Of a stretch of 27,555 bases of DNA, positions 19,770-27,393 are shown one piece after another. The notes beneath the pieces are model-generated. The model did no database searches. It was not told the DNA's origin and saw nothing but the letters and a program-made list of their open reading frames with translations. Both the position numbers and the translations under genes were made by a program. This DNA is from a virus, in IMG/VR virus record IMGVR_UViG_3300021961_000494, positions 1-27,555 of that record. The stretch is one strand, 5' to 3'. Numbering within the stretch: position 1 is the first letter of the stretch; each line of letters starts with the position of its first letter.

Positions 19770-20725
19770 CTCCTGCGGCCTGCCTTGATGCGCCTGATCG
19801 TGCGCTCGACGTATTGCTCCATGTCGGACTTCATCTGGCGGTCACGACTGCCAAGGGCCAAGGCCATCGTGTTGGCCTCGTCTGCGATGGCGTTCACGTT
19901 GCCCATCAGATTGCCAATGGTAATCATGTATTCCTTGGAGTTCTCGGCAACGCGGGAGTATCCGCCTGCCCCGGCATGGCGGGCGATGTAGGTCGCATTG
20001 CGGAGGTCGGCGCCGAACATGACCGGGCCATTCTTATTGGACGGCATAGGCAGAGTCATGAGCGCACGAAGCCAAGCAGACTTTGTCTTGCCGACGGCGA
20101 CCTGTCGCTCGCGGATATAGTCGTCGAGCTCTTTCTTGCTTTCGACCAGGAGTCGAGGTTCGCCTAGCTTCTGTCCTCGCTTCATGCGTCCGCCGAACTT
20201 GGCCTTGATGCGTTCATGGTGGGCACGCAGGTCGGTCGCATAGCTGAGGCCGTATTCGTTGACCTTGAGAGGGACGCGGTTCAGGTAGTTGCGAGCCTTT
20301 AGGAACGCCCGGTCATAGTTCGGGTCGTTCAGGATTTTGGTCATGATCGGCGAGATGCGAAGGGACTCTAGGCTGGAGCGTCGCACGACCTTGTCGAACA
20401 TGGCTCGGTTGTTGGTCTGGGTAGCGTGGGCGAGCGTGCGGAACACGATGGCCTTCTGGCTGGAGATGTTACGGTCGCCTACGGCCACGAACATCTTGCG
20501 GATGTCCCCGGCCACGGCGCCGTCGCCCGCCTGCCTTGCCTTGTCGGTAAGACCCTGACCGCCACCCTTGACCAAAGGCGGGGTAAAGCGGGCCATGTCC
20601 TCACAGATGAGTGCAGCTTGTTTTTTGGCTACGTCCTTCTCGGCCACGCCCAGCATTCTGGCGATGTCCTCGAGCGTCGTCTTAAACTCGGCGTAGGACT
20701 TCGGGACGATTTCGACCTTAACCAT
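19766..20725 (-). CDS. Putative neck/minor tail protein
   Basis: A 319-residue, basic, mainly helical protein. The N-terminus (VEIVPKSYAEFKTTLEDIARMLGV) and the sequence TPPLVKGGGQGL resemble gp10-type head-tail joining proteins, which often carry a P-x-x-T/G-x-L segment, but this protein is far longer than the usual 120-150 residues because of a C-terminal extension (about 160-319) with many Lys/Arg. The C-terminal NLMGNVNAIADEANTMALALGSRDRQ is helical. Its TAA overlaps the ligase TAA on the other strand (shared TTAA at 19766-19769), so the two genes converge tail to tail. Exact function is uncertain. Confidence 0.55.
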   Translation of the reverse strand: MVKVEIVPKSYAEFKTTLEDIARMLGVAEKDVAKKQAALICEDMARFTPPLVKGGGQGLTDKARQAGDGAVAGDIRKMFVAVGDRNISSQKAIVFRTLAHATQTNNRAMFDKVVRRSSLESLRISPIMTKILNDPNYDRAFLKARNYLNRVPLKVNEYGLSYATDLRAHHERIKAKFGGRMKRGQKLGEPRLLVESKKELDDYIRERQVAVGKTKSAWLRALMTLPMPSNKNGPVMFGADLRNATYIARHAGAGGYSRVAENSKEYMITIGNLMGNVNAIADEANTMALALGSRDRQMKSDMEQYVERTIRRIKAGRRS

Positions 20726-20728
20726 AGG

Positions 20729-21106
20729 TCACTGGTTATCGTCGATAACCAACAGGGTGACCCACGCGGAACCGGGCTTGTAGGTCTGGGTCGTGATGCG
20801 GACGGTCTTCCCGCCGGCCACGATCTTCTTACCTTGGCCGAGCGAGGCGATGGGGGCACCCGACGAGATGATGGCCGCCGAAGCCCCAATAGACCCGTCT
20901 GGGAGCGTCCAGGAGGCCGTTGCAGCGGGGAGCCTGACCGAGTACTGGGTCCGCTCGCAATACCCCCCTGCTTCGAGCACGGTGGCCACGGCAGGGTCAG
21001 AGATGAGGCACTGAAAGGTGATGGCCCCGGAGTTGGCCGACCCGGCCACGCCGAAGTCCGCGATCATCTCCTTCGCGTCCGCCAGAAACTCAGAGTAAAG
21101 GCTCAT
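20729..21106 (-). CDS. Neck or head-completion protein candidate
   Basis: A 125-residue protein starting MSLYSEFLADAKEMIADFGVAG. The frame is open further upstream, but that part overlaps the terminator and capsid gene, so the ATG at 21106 is chosen. An N-terminal amphipathic helix is followed by beta-rich sequence (AITFQCLISDPAVATVLEAGG, TVRITTQTYKPGSAWVTLLVID). This size, beta-rich content and position after the capsid gene fit the connector/stopper proteins that join head and tail. No specific family is recognised. The stop lies three bases before the next ATG. Confidence 0.65.
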   Translation of the reverse strand: MSLYSEFLADAKEMIADFGVAGSANSGAITFQCLISDPAVATVLEAGGYCERTQYSVRLPAATASWTLPDGSIGASAAIISSGAPIASLGQGKKIVAGGKTVRITTQTYKPGSAWVTLLVIDDNQ

Positions 21107-21133
21107 CTGTAATTGCCCGATTTGGGAGGGGCA

Positions 21134-21161
21134 CAAAAAAAGGGCCCCTTGCGGAGCCCTT
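21134..21161 (-). terminator. Rho-independent terminator after the capsid gene
   Basis: Read on the minus strand: AGGGCTCC, loop GCAA, GGGGCCCT, then seven T. The 8-base stem contains one T-G pair and is closed by a GNRA-type GCAA tetraloop. It lies 25 bases after the capsid stop and 28 bases before the next start. It probably separates abundant head transcripts from lower-level neck and tail expression, with partial readthrough. Confidence 0.88.
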
Positions 21162-21185
21162 GTTTGTTTGCCTTGCGGCGGCTGA

Positions 21186-22055
21186 TTAGGCCGTGGTGAG
21201 GCGGTTGAGCGAGGTCGCGCGACCGACAGCGGCACCGAAGAGCAGCGTGGCGGTGACGTTGTAGTAGCCGCTCTGCTCCTGGCCCATGAGGACCTGGACG
21301 CCGAGGCCGGTGTCGGCGTCGACAGCGTTGGCCACTTCGAAGCCCGGGATTTCGCCCATCGGGAGGGCGGAGGCGACGGCGATGGCGTCAGCGCCGCAAC
21401 CGAAGCCAGCGAGGGATTCCGAGTTGGCAGGGAGGCTGTTCCACTGGTAGACCGAGGCACCAGCAAGGGTACCGATCTGGCCGGAGGTCAGGATGCCAGC
21501 ACCGAGGACGGAGTTACCGATGATGGTAGCGTCGCCCAGGAGGTTGTTGGCGTAGGTCGGGTTCAGGATGAACGCGCGGGGTTCAGCGGCCTTGGCGGCG
21601 TCGAGCACGCCCTTGGAGGCGACGACTTCGGCGTAGGAGAGGCTGGAGCCGGTGTTCGTGCCCGAGCTGTAGTTGGCGGCGACGATGAGGGCGCCGATTT
21701 CAGCGAGGCACTTCTCGGCGAGGGCGTTGGCGGCGGTCGGGACGAAGGCGTTCGAGAGGAACTGAGCGCCGTACATCTTGACGTCGAGGGGCGAGAAGCG
21801 GGACGAGACCTTGAAGTGCTTCAGGGTGACGTTCGCGGCGGTGATGGTCGCGTCGTCCTGGGTGAGGTAACCGCCGGAGCCGAACTCGGTGGCGGTGGAC
21901 GTGCCGATCAGGGGGACCTGGACGGTCTTGCCCGCAGCCGATTCAGCGGCGGTGAAGACGCTGGAGAAGGCGCGGAGCGCGGGGAGCTTGCCCTTCAGGG
22001 AAGCGATGACGCTCTCGGCGAGGACGCTCGGAGCAACTGCGATGGAGTTAGCCAT
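21186..22055 (-). CDS. Major capsid protein (putative, HK97-fold expected)
   Basis: A 289-residue, Ala/Gly/Thr-rich, Cys-poor protein directly after the protease/scaffold pair and followed by a strong terminator, the expected setting for the major capsid protein. Features: PSVLAESVIASLKGKLPALRAF at the N-terminus, VQVPLIG, TLKHFKVSSRFSPLDVKM, and a C-terminal region GVQVLMGQEQSGYYNVTATLLFGAAV like the closing strands of capsid proteins. The gene is preceded by a 35-base leader consisting of C/A-rich sequence (CTCCTAACACACACAC before ATG) with no Shine-Dalgarno sequence. No delta-domain is obvious, consistent with the separate scaffold candidate. The fold is inferred. Confidence 0.82.
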   Translation of the reverse strand: MANSIAVAPSVLAESVIASLKGKLPALRAFSSVFTAAESAAGKTVQVPLIGTSTATEFGSGGYLTQDDATITAANVTLKHFKVSSRFSPLDVKMYGAQFLSNAFVPTAANALAEKCLAEIGALIVAANYSSGTNTGSSLSYAEVVASKGVLDAAKAAEPRAFILNPTYANNLLGDATIIGNSVLGAGILTSGQIGTLAGASVYQWNSLPANSESLAGFGCGADAIAVASALPMGEIPGFEVANAVDADTGLGVQVLMGQEQSGYYNVTATLLFGAAVGRATSLNRLTTA

Positions 22056-22090
22056 GTGTGTGTGTTAGGAGATTGAGGGTTAGGGGGAAA

Positions 22091-22900
22091 TTAGAGGGCA
22101 GCCTTGATGATGGCGGCCTTGTTGGCGGCGAAGTAGTCGTTACGCTCCTTGGAACCGACAGGCATCGCGAGGAAGGTGGCGAGGTGGTCGACGGCCTCGG
22201 CGGTAGGCTTGCTATCCGCAGGGGTGATTTCGACCGGGGAGACGCCGACGGAGGCCACGATCTTGGCGGCTTCCTTGCTGGCGCTGACCTTGGCGGACTC
22301 GACTTCGGCGAGCATCTGCTTCATGCCTTCGACTTCCTTGACGGCCACTTCGAGGGCGGCGGTCAGTTCGGCGAGCTTCGCATCCTTGGACGCGGCTTCG
22401 ACCTTGAGGGCTTCCAGCTCGGAGGCGGCGCCCACGGTGAGTTTCTCGACGGTGGCACGGAGGTCGTCGCGCTCGGCGGTGACGCCCGAGATCGCGGCGG
22501 TGGCTTCGAGGAGCTGTTCTTCGATGGTCATCTTGATGTTGCGGAAATTGGAATTAGCCGAGGCTTCGCGGTCCAGTTGCTCGACCTTGCGCTCGGCCCA
22601 TTCAGCCGTCCGCATGATGTCGCCGGAGGTAGGTCCACCCCACAGAGCCCACGCCACGGCGCCCGCTCCAGGGAAGCCGTCGTTGCCGGGCTTGTTGCGG
22701 GGAGCGTCCATGTCGGCCTCGTGCCGGCGGAACCACGGACCCATGCGGCGGAGCTTGTCTTCGGAGACGGAACCGTCCGCCATCTCGCGGGCTTCGCGCA
22801 GAGTCTTGTCCGTCACGCCGTCGCCCGACTTACCTTCCGCGTGCCACTCAAGGCCACGGCGGGCAGCGGACTGAACGTAGTCAGGGACGTCGATGGCCAT
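22091..22900 (-). CDS. Two-part protein with coiled coil, putative scaffold
   Basis: Residues 1 to about 110 form a compact domain rich in conserved-looking charged and aromatic positions (VPDYVQSAARRGLEW, SVSEDKLRRMGPWFRRHEADMDAP, FPGAGAVAWALWGG). From memory, similar domains occur in phage proteins near prohead proteases. Residues about 120-215 are an Ala/Glu/Lys heptad-like stretch that should form a long coiled coil. The last 50 residues end SKERNDYFAANKAAIIKAAL. The position between protease and capsid protein, translational coupling to the protease and the coiled coil all fit a scaffolding protein, perhaps cleaved by that protease. The N-terminal domain is not typical of a pure scaffold, so other head roles remain possible. 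Confidence 0.6.
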   Translation of the reverse strand: MAIDVPDYVQSAARRGLEWHAEGKSGDGVTDKTLREAREMADGSVSEDKLRRMGPWFRRHEADMDAPRNKPGNDGFPGAGAVAWALWGGPTSGDIMRTAEWAERKVEQLDREASANSNFRNIKMTIEEQLLEATAAISGVTAERDDLRATVEKLTVGAASELEALKVEAASKDAKLAELTAALEVAVKEVEGMKQMLAEVESAKVSASKEAAKIVASVGVSPVEITPADSKPTAEAVDHLATFLAMPVGSKERNDYFAANKAAIIKAAL

Positions 22901-23685
22901 CAGAACGAACGCAGGGCGTCGTTGAAGGAGTCGGCAAGACCAGTGACCAAGCCATGGGCGGCGGCCTGCTTGCCGGAGAAGGTCTGGCCTTCCATGGCTT
23001 CGGCCTTAACCATCTTGCGCTTCATGTTCACGGCTTCCTTGAACTCGGCGTGGATCGTGTCGACGCTGGCCTGAAGGTTGCCCATCTGGTCTTCGTTGAG
23101 GCTCGTGCCTTCGATGCCGGCGCCCTTGAACTTGCCGGACTTGATGACGACCATCTTGATGCCCTGCATCTCGGCGGCCTTTGAGTAGTCAGGGATGGCC
23201 ATGTAGACGCCGATGCTGCCCACGGTGGACGAGGGCGAGGCGACGACGCGGTCGGCAGCGGAGCCGATCCAGTAGGCGGCGGAGGCCATCTCGGAGTCCG
23301 TGTAGGCGAGGGTCGGCTTGCTCAGGTTGCGCACCTTGTTGGCAAGTTCTTCGACGCCCGTGACGGTGCCGCCAGGGGACGAGATTTGCAGGGCAATCTT
23401 TTCGACAGCAGGGTCAGAAGCAAAAGCGTCAATGGCTTCGGAGATGTCGTTAATGTCGGCGACTCCCATCATCTTCTCGAGCGGGGAAGCACCCTTGGAA
23501 ATGATACCGACCACAGGCACGATACCAATGCCATCGACCACGTAGGGCTTGGGAGCCTGCCCGAACAACTGGGCGAGCATATCCGTAAAGCCGAACTTCT
23601 CGGCGAGGACCGCGTGGTCGCTGGCCTTGGCAGGGTCGATGAGAAGGGGCTCGCGGCCCGACAGTCCGTTGGTGAGGAAACGCAT
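22900..23685 (-). CDS. Prohead protease, S49 (SppA/lambda gpC type)
   Basis: A ClpP-fold serine protease expected to trim scaffold and head proteins during capsid maturation. The 261 residues contain the S49 core: LQISSPGGTVTG (99-110), the serine nucleophile in MASAAYWIG (S135), GSIGVYM (156-162) and the lysine base in SGKFKGAG (K187, or K185), followed by a helical C-terminus and QAAAHGLVTGLADS. It lies between portal and capsid genes, as in lambda. The stop overlaps the next ATG (TGATG), so the next gene is probably coupled. In lambda the scaffold Nu3 is nested in the protease gene. Here the scaffold candidate is a separate downstream gene. Confidence 0.92.
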   Translation of the reverse strand: MRFLTNGLSGREPLLIDPAKASDHAVLAEKFGFTDMLAQLFGQAPKPYVVDGIGIVPVVGIISKGASPLEKMMGVADINDISEAIDAFASDPAVEKIALQISSPGGTVTGVEELANKVRNLSKPTLAYTDSEMASAAYWIGSAADRVVASPSSTVGSIGVYMAIPDYSKAAEMQGIKMVVIKSGKFKGAGIEGTSLNEDQMGNLQASVDTIHAEFKEAVNMKRKMVKAEAMEGQTFSGKQAAAHGLVTGLADSFNDALRSF

Positions 23686-23689
23686 GGTC

Positions 23690-25234
23690 TTAGGAATTGG
23701 GTTCGTCTTTGGACGCAGGCTCTTCCATGCTGGAAGGCTCGTCTTCAGGTTCTTCGATGCCGAGGTTGGTGGCTACATCCTCCGGGGTCTGCGTGCTCAG
23801 CTGACCCTGCTGGAGCCAGTTGAAGTCAGGCTTGTAAAGCATCCAGACCGGGATCTTGGCCTGCTTGGCTTTCTCAATGATAAAGGCCATGTCGTTAGCT
23901 CGCTTGTCCATCTCAGTGCGGAAGTCGAGGCCGCGCTGGGCGTAGAGCTCGGACATCGACAGGAGGCCCATCTCGACGTCGTTTCGGTCGTTGGCGGCAT
24001 CCCGGCCAGCGTCCACCGTGACGGACTTCGGGGTCGTCCAGGAGACTTCGTTCCACTTCGGATCGTCAGGGAGTTCTCCCGAGGCGATGGCTTGGCCGAT
24101 GATGTAGCCCCAAGTCGGGACGCAGAACTGTTCGATGATTACGTTCTGATACTTTCCGAAGACACGCGCGGCCTTGGCAGTGATTAGGCGGACAGAAGCA
24201 CCGCCAATCTTGGAAGGGTCACTAACAAACTCGTAAGGCAGGACGCCCATAGAGATGTCTCGTTCAAGCGCTGCGATGAATCCATTGAAGGTCGCGTTGG
24301 GGCGGTTGCTCTGGAAGGAGTCCATCGACTCGCCAGGCTCGAGAGCGATGAGTTTTCCGCCCATCGTGTTGGCGAGGTTGGCGTAGGAGCCGTTGACCAC
24401 GGCGCCGAGTTCTCCGGCCATGTCGCCATCCAAGACGCCGCCCTGCTTCTTGATGATGCGGGTGATGTCGCCGTTGTCCTTCACGGCCTGCTTCTCGAGG
24501 GCGAGGATTTCCATCTCGTCCTGGATGGAGTTGATCGAGTGCTGGAGCAGGGGCACGCCGCGGGCTCCGCTCGCGTACTCCTGGTCGACCACCATCATCA
24601 TGGACTGGGCCAGAATCTGACGGGACGAGCCGTCCGAACGGTATACGTTTACGGCGATGTACTCGCCATAAGGACCGAACTGGATGCCGTCGTGCATACC
24701 TTCTGGCGTCTTGCCTTCGAGAGGGTCGCCGACGCGGTGGGCTTCCATCAGCTGAATCTTGGCCTCGCCGTTACCGTTGCGGACCTTGGCGGCGAAGGAG
24801 TCGCCGTCTCGGATCATGCCGCGAAGGAGGATGGACTGGGCCTGATAGAACGAAAAGCGGTTCGTGATGTCGATACGCTTGGCCTTCTCCGCGAAGTAGG
24901 CTTCGTAGCGCTGCTGCATCTCCGGGGTGCTCGCGTGGGACTGCGGCTTGATGCCGTCGCCCACGGTGTAGAGGCACATATCCGCCAGGATCTGCTTGAA
25001 CAGGCCGGAGTTGCGCTCCGCCCAGCGGCACTTGCGCATCATCGTCAGGCGGTCGTACGGCGTCAGGTCGCGACGAAGGTCACGCGGCTCCGCACCGTAG
25101 GCCGAACGGCGGGCACGCGTCACGCCGATGGACTGCCAATCGCCATAGGAAGCCTGCGGCGCAGGGGCCGAGGGCGTCGTCTTGGGCGTCTTGGGACGCA
25201 GGCTGACGGTCTTAATCTTCTTGCGGATGGCCAT
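23690..25234 (-). CDS. Portal protein, lambda gpB family
   Basis: Dodecameric portal through which DNA enters and leaves the capsid. The 514-residue length is typical. Family-like features: a basic N-terminus, ERNSGLFKQILADMCLYTVGDGI near 90-115, a long middle with VDQEYASGARGVPLLQ followed by an alpha-helical SINSIQDEMEILALEKQAVKDNGD stretch (near 230-260; the family commonly shows R-G-P), and a Glu/Asp-rich C-terminal tail. It lies 3 bases after the gpW-like gene and 4 bases before the protease. The ATG at 25234 is the first start, with no Shine-Dalgarno sequence. The acidic tail (EEPEDEPSSMEEP) is variable in portals. Confidence 0.92.
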   Translation of the reverse strand: MAIRKKIKTVSLRPKTPKTTPSAPAPQASYGDWQSIGVTRARRSAYGAEPRDLRRDLTPYDRLTMMRKCRWAERNSGLFKQILADMCLYTVGDGIKPQSHASTPEMQQRYEAYFAEKAKRIDITNRFSFYQAQSILLRGMIRDGDSFAAKVRNGNGEAKIQLMEAHRVGDPLEGKTPEGMHDGIQFGPYGEYIAVNVYRSDGSSRQILAQSMMMVVDQEYASGARGVPLLQHSINSIQDEMEILALEKQAVKDNGDITRIIKKQGGVLDGDMAGELGAVVNGSYANLANTMGGKLIALEPGESMDSFQSNRPNATFNGFIAALERDISMGVLPYEFVSDPSKIGGASVRLITAKAARVFGKYQNVIIEQFCVPTWGYIIGQAIASGELPDDPKWNEVSWTTPKSVTVDAGRDAANDRNDVEMGLLSMSELYAQRGLDFRTEMDKRANDMAFIIEKAKQAKIPVWMLYKPDFNWLQQGQLSTQTPEDVATNLGIEEPEDEPSSMEEPASKDEPNS

Positions 25235-25237
25235 AAA

Positions 25238-25492
25238 TCAGTCGTTTCGGTTCTGCCAGTCCGTCGAGATGATGGTCACGCGACGGCCATACGTGGCAGG
25301 GTCCAGACGAGAAAGGGCGAACATCGCCTCAGACAGCATCTCCTTGGGAGGCATGGCGAACTGCTTAGACGCGGACGAGCCGGAGTCGGAGTAGGACATG
25401 AGCGTCTTGCCCTCCGTGATCATCGACAAAGCCTTGGCCTTGATGTCCAGGAGTTCGCACTCAGTGAGGCCGATGAAGATGCCGGAAGCCAT
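25238..25492 (-). CDS. gpW-like head-completion (connector) protein
   Basis: An 84-residue protein between TerL and portal, exactly where lambda-type genomes carry gpW, the small protein that joins the filled head to the neck. The sequence has an N-terminal helical part (GLTECELLDIKAKALSMITEG), a central S-rich hinge and a helical second part ending TYGRRVTIISTDW, which recalls the two-helix/beta-hairpin layout of gpW. It is slightly longer than lambda gpW (68 residues). The ATG at 25492 directly follows the TAA of the preceding small ORF. The role rests on position and general architecture, not on a strong motif. Confidence 0.65.
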   Translation of the reverse strand: MASGIFIGLTECELLDIKAKALSMITEGKTLMSYSDSGSSASKQFAMPPKEMLSEAMFALSRLDPATYGRRVTIISTDWQNRND

Positions 25493-25609
25493 TTAGATAT
25501 GCCCCGAATGGAAGATGAAAGGGGGGTACGACGCCCAGCCCACGCCATGAGTCTCTTCCTCCCACGACACTAAACGCCGTACCCTTGCAATCAGGTTGCC
25601 CGGGCTCAT
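25493..25609 (-). CDS. 38-residue ORF between TerL and gpW-like gene
   Basis: A small frame opens at an ATG overlapping the TerL stop (ATGA, 25609-25606) and ends in TAA directly abutting the ATG of the next gene (TAAATG). The product has a basic N-terminal half (IARVRRLVSWEEE) and an aromatic C-terminal half (SYPPFIFHSGHI). I recognise no family. The exact fit between stop and next start is the main support for it being a real gene. It could instead be a translational coupling spacer with no functional product. Confidence 0.5.
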   Translation of the reverse strand: MSPGNLIARVRRLVSWEEETHGVGWASYPPFIFHSGHI

Positions 25610-27393
25610 GCCGAAGGCAAGTCGGTTTCGGCGGTTTCCCGCCCAGCGATGCCCCAGCGGACGGCGGCCAGCAGGGCGAGGATTTCGCAGTCGAGGGCGT
25701 GGTTGTCCTTCTTGCCCTGCGGGAGTATCCACTGGGGCTTGCCGGTCCGTCGGTCCTTGATGCGGACTTCGGCGTTCAGTTGGTCGGGGTAGTCTGTCCC
25801 AGCGTCGATGGAGTAGGTCCATACCTTTCGGGCCCGCAGGCCGTGCAGGAGGTCTTTGCCGGCGGTGGCCGAGTGTACGATCAGGGTCGCTCGCTGAGGT
25901 ATGCCAGGGACGACGATGGACTGCTTCTCAGAGTAGAAGCGGCGGGTCGTCTGGCCGTCCTTGGACGTGACCGCGAAGTCGTCGGAGCCGGAGCCCTTGG
26001 CCGTCTTCCAATTCCGCTTGGCCGTCTCGCGGTAGACCTCCTGCGTATTGTCGCCCGAGTCGACTAGCACCAGCGCATGATGGACGCCGTGCTGCTTGGC
26101 GTAGGCTTCGACGTTTCCCCACGTGTCGATGCGGGCGAATGCCATCAGGCGGCTATGCCCGGTCTTCGACCAGCGGCGCACGACCACCCAGAAGTGGCCA
26201 CGCTGGACGTCGACCCCCATCGTGCGGAACGGGATGCTCCCCGTCGGCGCGCCGTCACGGTCGGCCACCTTGGCCTTCGGCGTGATCACGGCCTCCGCGT
26301 CCCAGTCGTCTCCCATCTTGTAGTTCGCGGCCTCGGCCAGCGCCACCATCTCGCCGCCCTCTTCGCTCCAGGGCATCGCGAGTCGCTTCTGTTTGAAGAT
26401 GCGTCTCGGCTCTTCATCGCCGTACTCGTCAGCCGATGCCTTGGCCTTGAGCATCAGCACGCCAAGTTCGCCCCAGCTCATCGACGCAAGGCTGTTCCAA
26501 TGCAGGCCGATGTGCCCGGTGTTCGCCGATGCCGCCGTGGCGACGAACGTGCCACGAGCGTTGGCCTCGAGACGCGTGGCGTTATTGTCGGGGAGAAGCG
26601 CACGACACCCTGCGCATTCGTAAGTCGTGCCCACGCTCACCTTGTGCAAGTCCCATGTGCCCGTCGACTTCGCGTCCTCGGGGAACCGAACTTGCTCCCA
26701 GACCCACGGCTGTAGGTGGTCGCACTTCGGGCAACGCATATTCCAGTCACGCTGGTCCGTCGACTCGTGCAGCTGATGGAACTCCTGCCCAGCCATACCG
26801 CCCTGCGACATGAAGATGCGTTTGCCCATCCAGCCGAACGCCGTGACGCGCGCGCTGAGTTCGGCCAAGTGTCCGGGCGGCGCCATCCAGCACTCGTCGG
26901 CGATCGTGTAGCGAAGCGACAGGCGCTGGAGGTTCGCCTCGTTCCAGATGCCGCGACAGTAGAGCGTCATGCGGTCGAAGTCCGCCGTCGTCGAGCGGTC
27001 CAAGTCCTCGAGCGATAGACGCGACTTCACCGGCGGGCAGTTGTTCCACACCGGGCGGAGATAACGCAGGGCGAAGTCCTTGGCCTCTGGGTCGGTCGCC
27101 TGCAAGACCATCGTCGGCCCAGGAGCGTTGGCGATGATGTGGCACGTGAGCAGGCGGGCGAACAGCGACTTGCCCGACTGGATGCTGGCGAGGATGGTGA
27201 GCAGACGCGTCTCGGGGTCGGCGGCGATGCGCAGCGCTTCGGCGATCCACGGCGTGCGGTCGGAGCGGAATGGCCCGGGCATCGGCGAGTCAGGGATGGC
27301 GTGCACGTTGTCCTCCAGCCACTCGACCACGTCGCCCGAGTCCGACGGACGCAGCACGTCCCGACCGATGCGGAGCAAGTCAGCCTTGTTCAT
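25606..27393 (-). CDS. terL: Terminase large subunit, lambda GpA family
   Basis: ATP-driven DNA packaging motor and genome-cutting nuclease that docks on the portal. The 595-residue length is close to lambda gpA. Visible motifs: Walker A-like SIQSGKS (about 70-76), Walker B-like TIADE (163-167), a zinc-binding set CPKC (221-224) and CAGC (260-263) typical of the GpA family, the nuclease aspartate in GVDVQ (D395), LVDSGDNT (D445) and a C-terminal KKDNHALDCE segment (D563/D568) that completes the RNase H-like metal site. The ATG at 27393 overlaps the upstream partial gene, and the stop overlaps a small downstream ORF by ATGA. The assignment is firm. Packaging mode (cos or pac) cannot be read from the window. 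Confidence 0.96.
   Translation of the reverse strand: MNKADLLRIGRDVLRPSDSGDVVEWLEDNVHAIPDSPMPGPFRSDRTPWIAEALRIAADPETRLLTILASIQSGKSLFARLLTCHIIANAPGPTMVLQATDPEAKDFALRYLRPVWNNCPPVKSRLSLEDLDRSTTADFDRMTLYCRGIWNEANLQRLSLRYTIADECWMAPPGHLAELSARVTAFGWMGKRIFMSQGGMAGQEFHQLHESTDQRDWNMRCPKCDHLQPWVWEQVRFPEDAKSTGTWDLHKVSVGTTYECAGCRALLPDNNATRLEANARGTFVATAASANTGHIGLHWNSLASMSWGELGVLMLKAKASADEYGDEEPRRIFKQKRLAMPWSEEGGEMVALAEAANYKMGDDWDAEAVITPKAKVADRDGAPTGSIPFRTMGVDVQRGHFWVVVRRWSKTGHSRLMAFARIDTWGNVEAYAKQHGVHHALVLVDSGDNTQEVYRETAKRNWKTAKGSGSDDFAVTSKDGQTTRRFYSEKQSIVVPGIPQRATLIVHSATAGKDLLHGLRARKVWTYSIDAGTDYPDQLNAEVRIKDRRTGKPQWILPQGKKDNHALDCEILALLAAVRWGIAGRETAETDLPSA

Noticed and set aside
25493-25822. A 109-residue minus-strand ORF beginning inside the TerL gene
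   Set aside because: Its first two-thirds overlap the TerL nuclease domain and are Pro/Arg-rich noise. Only the last 38 residues, starting at 25609, are retained.
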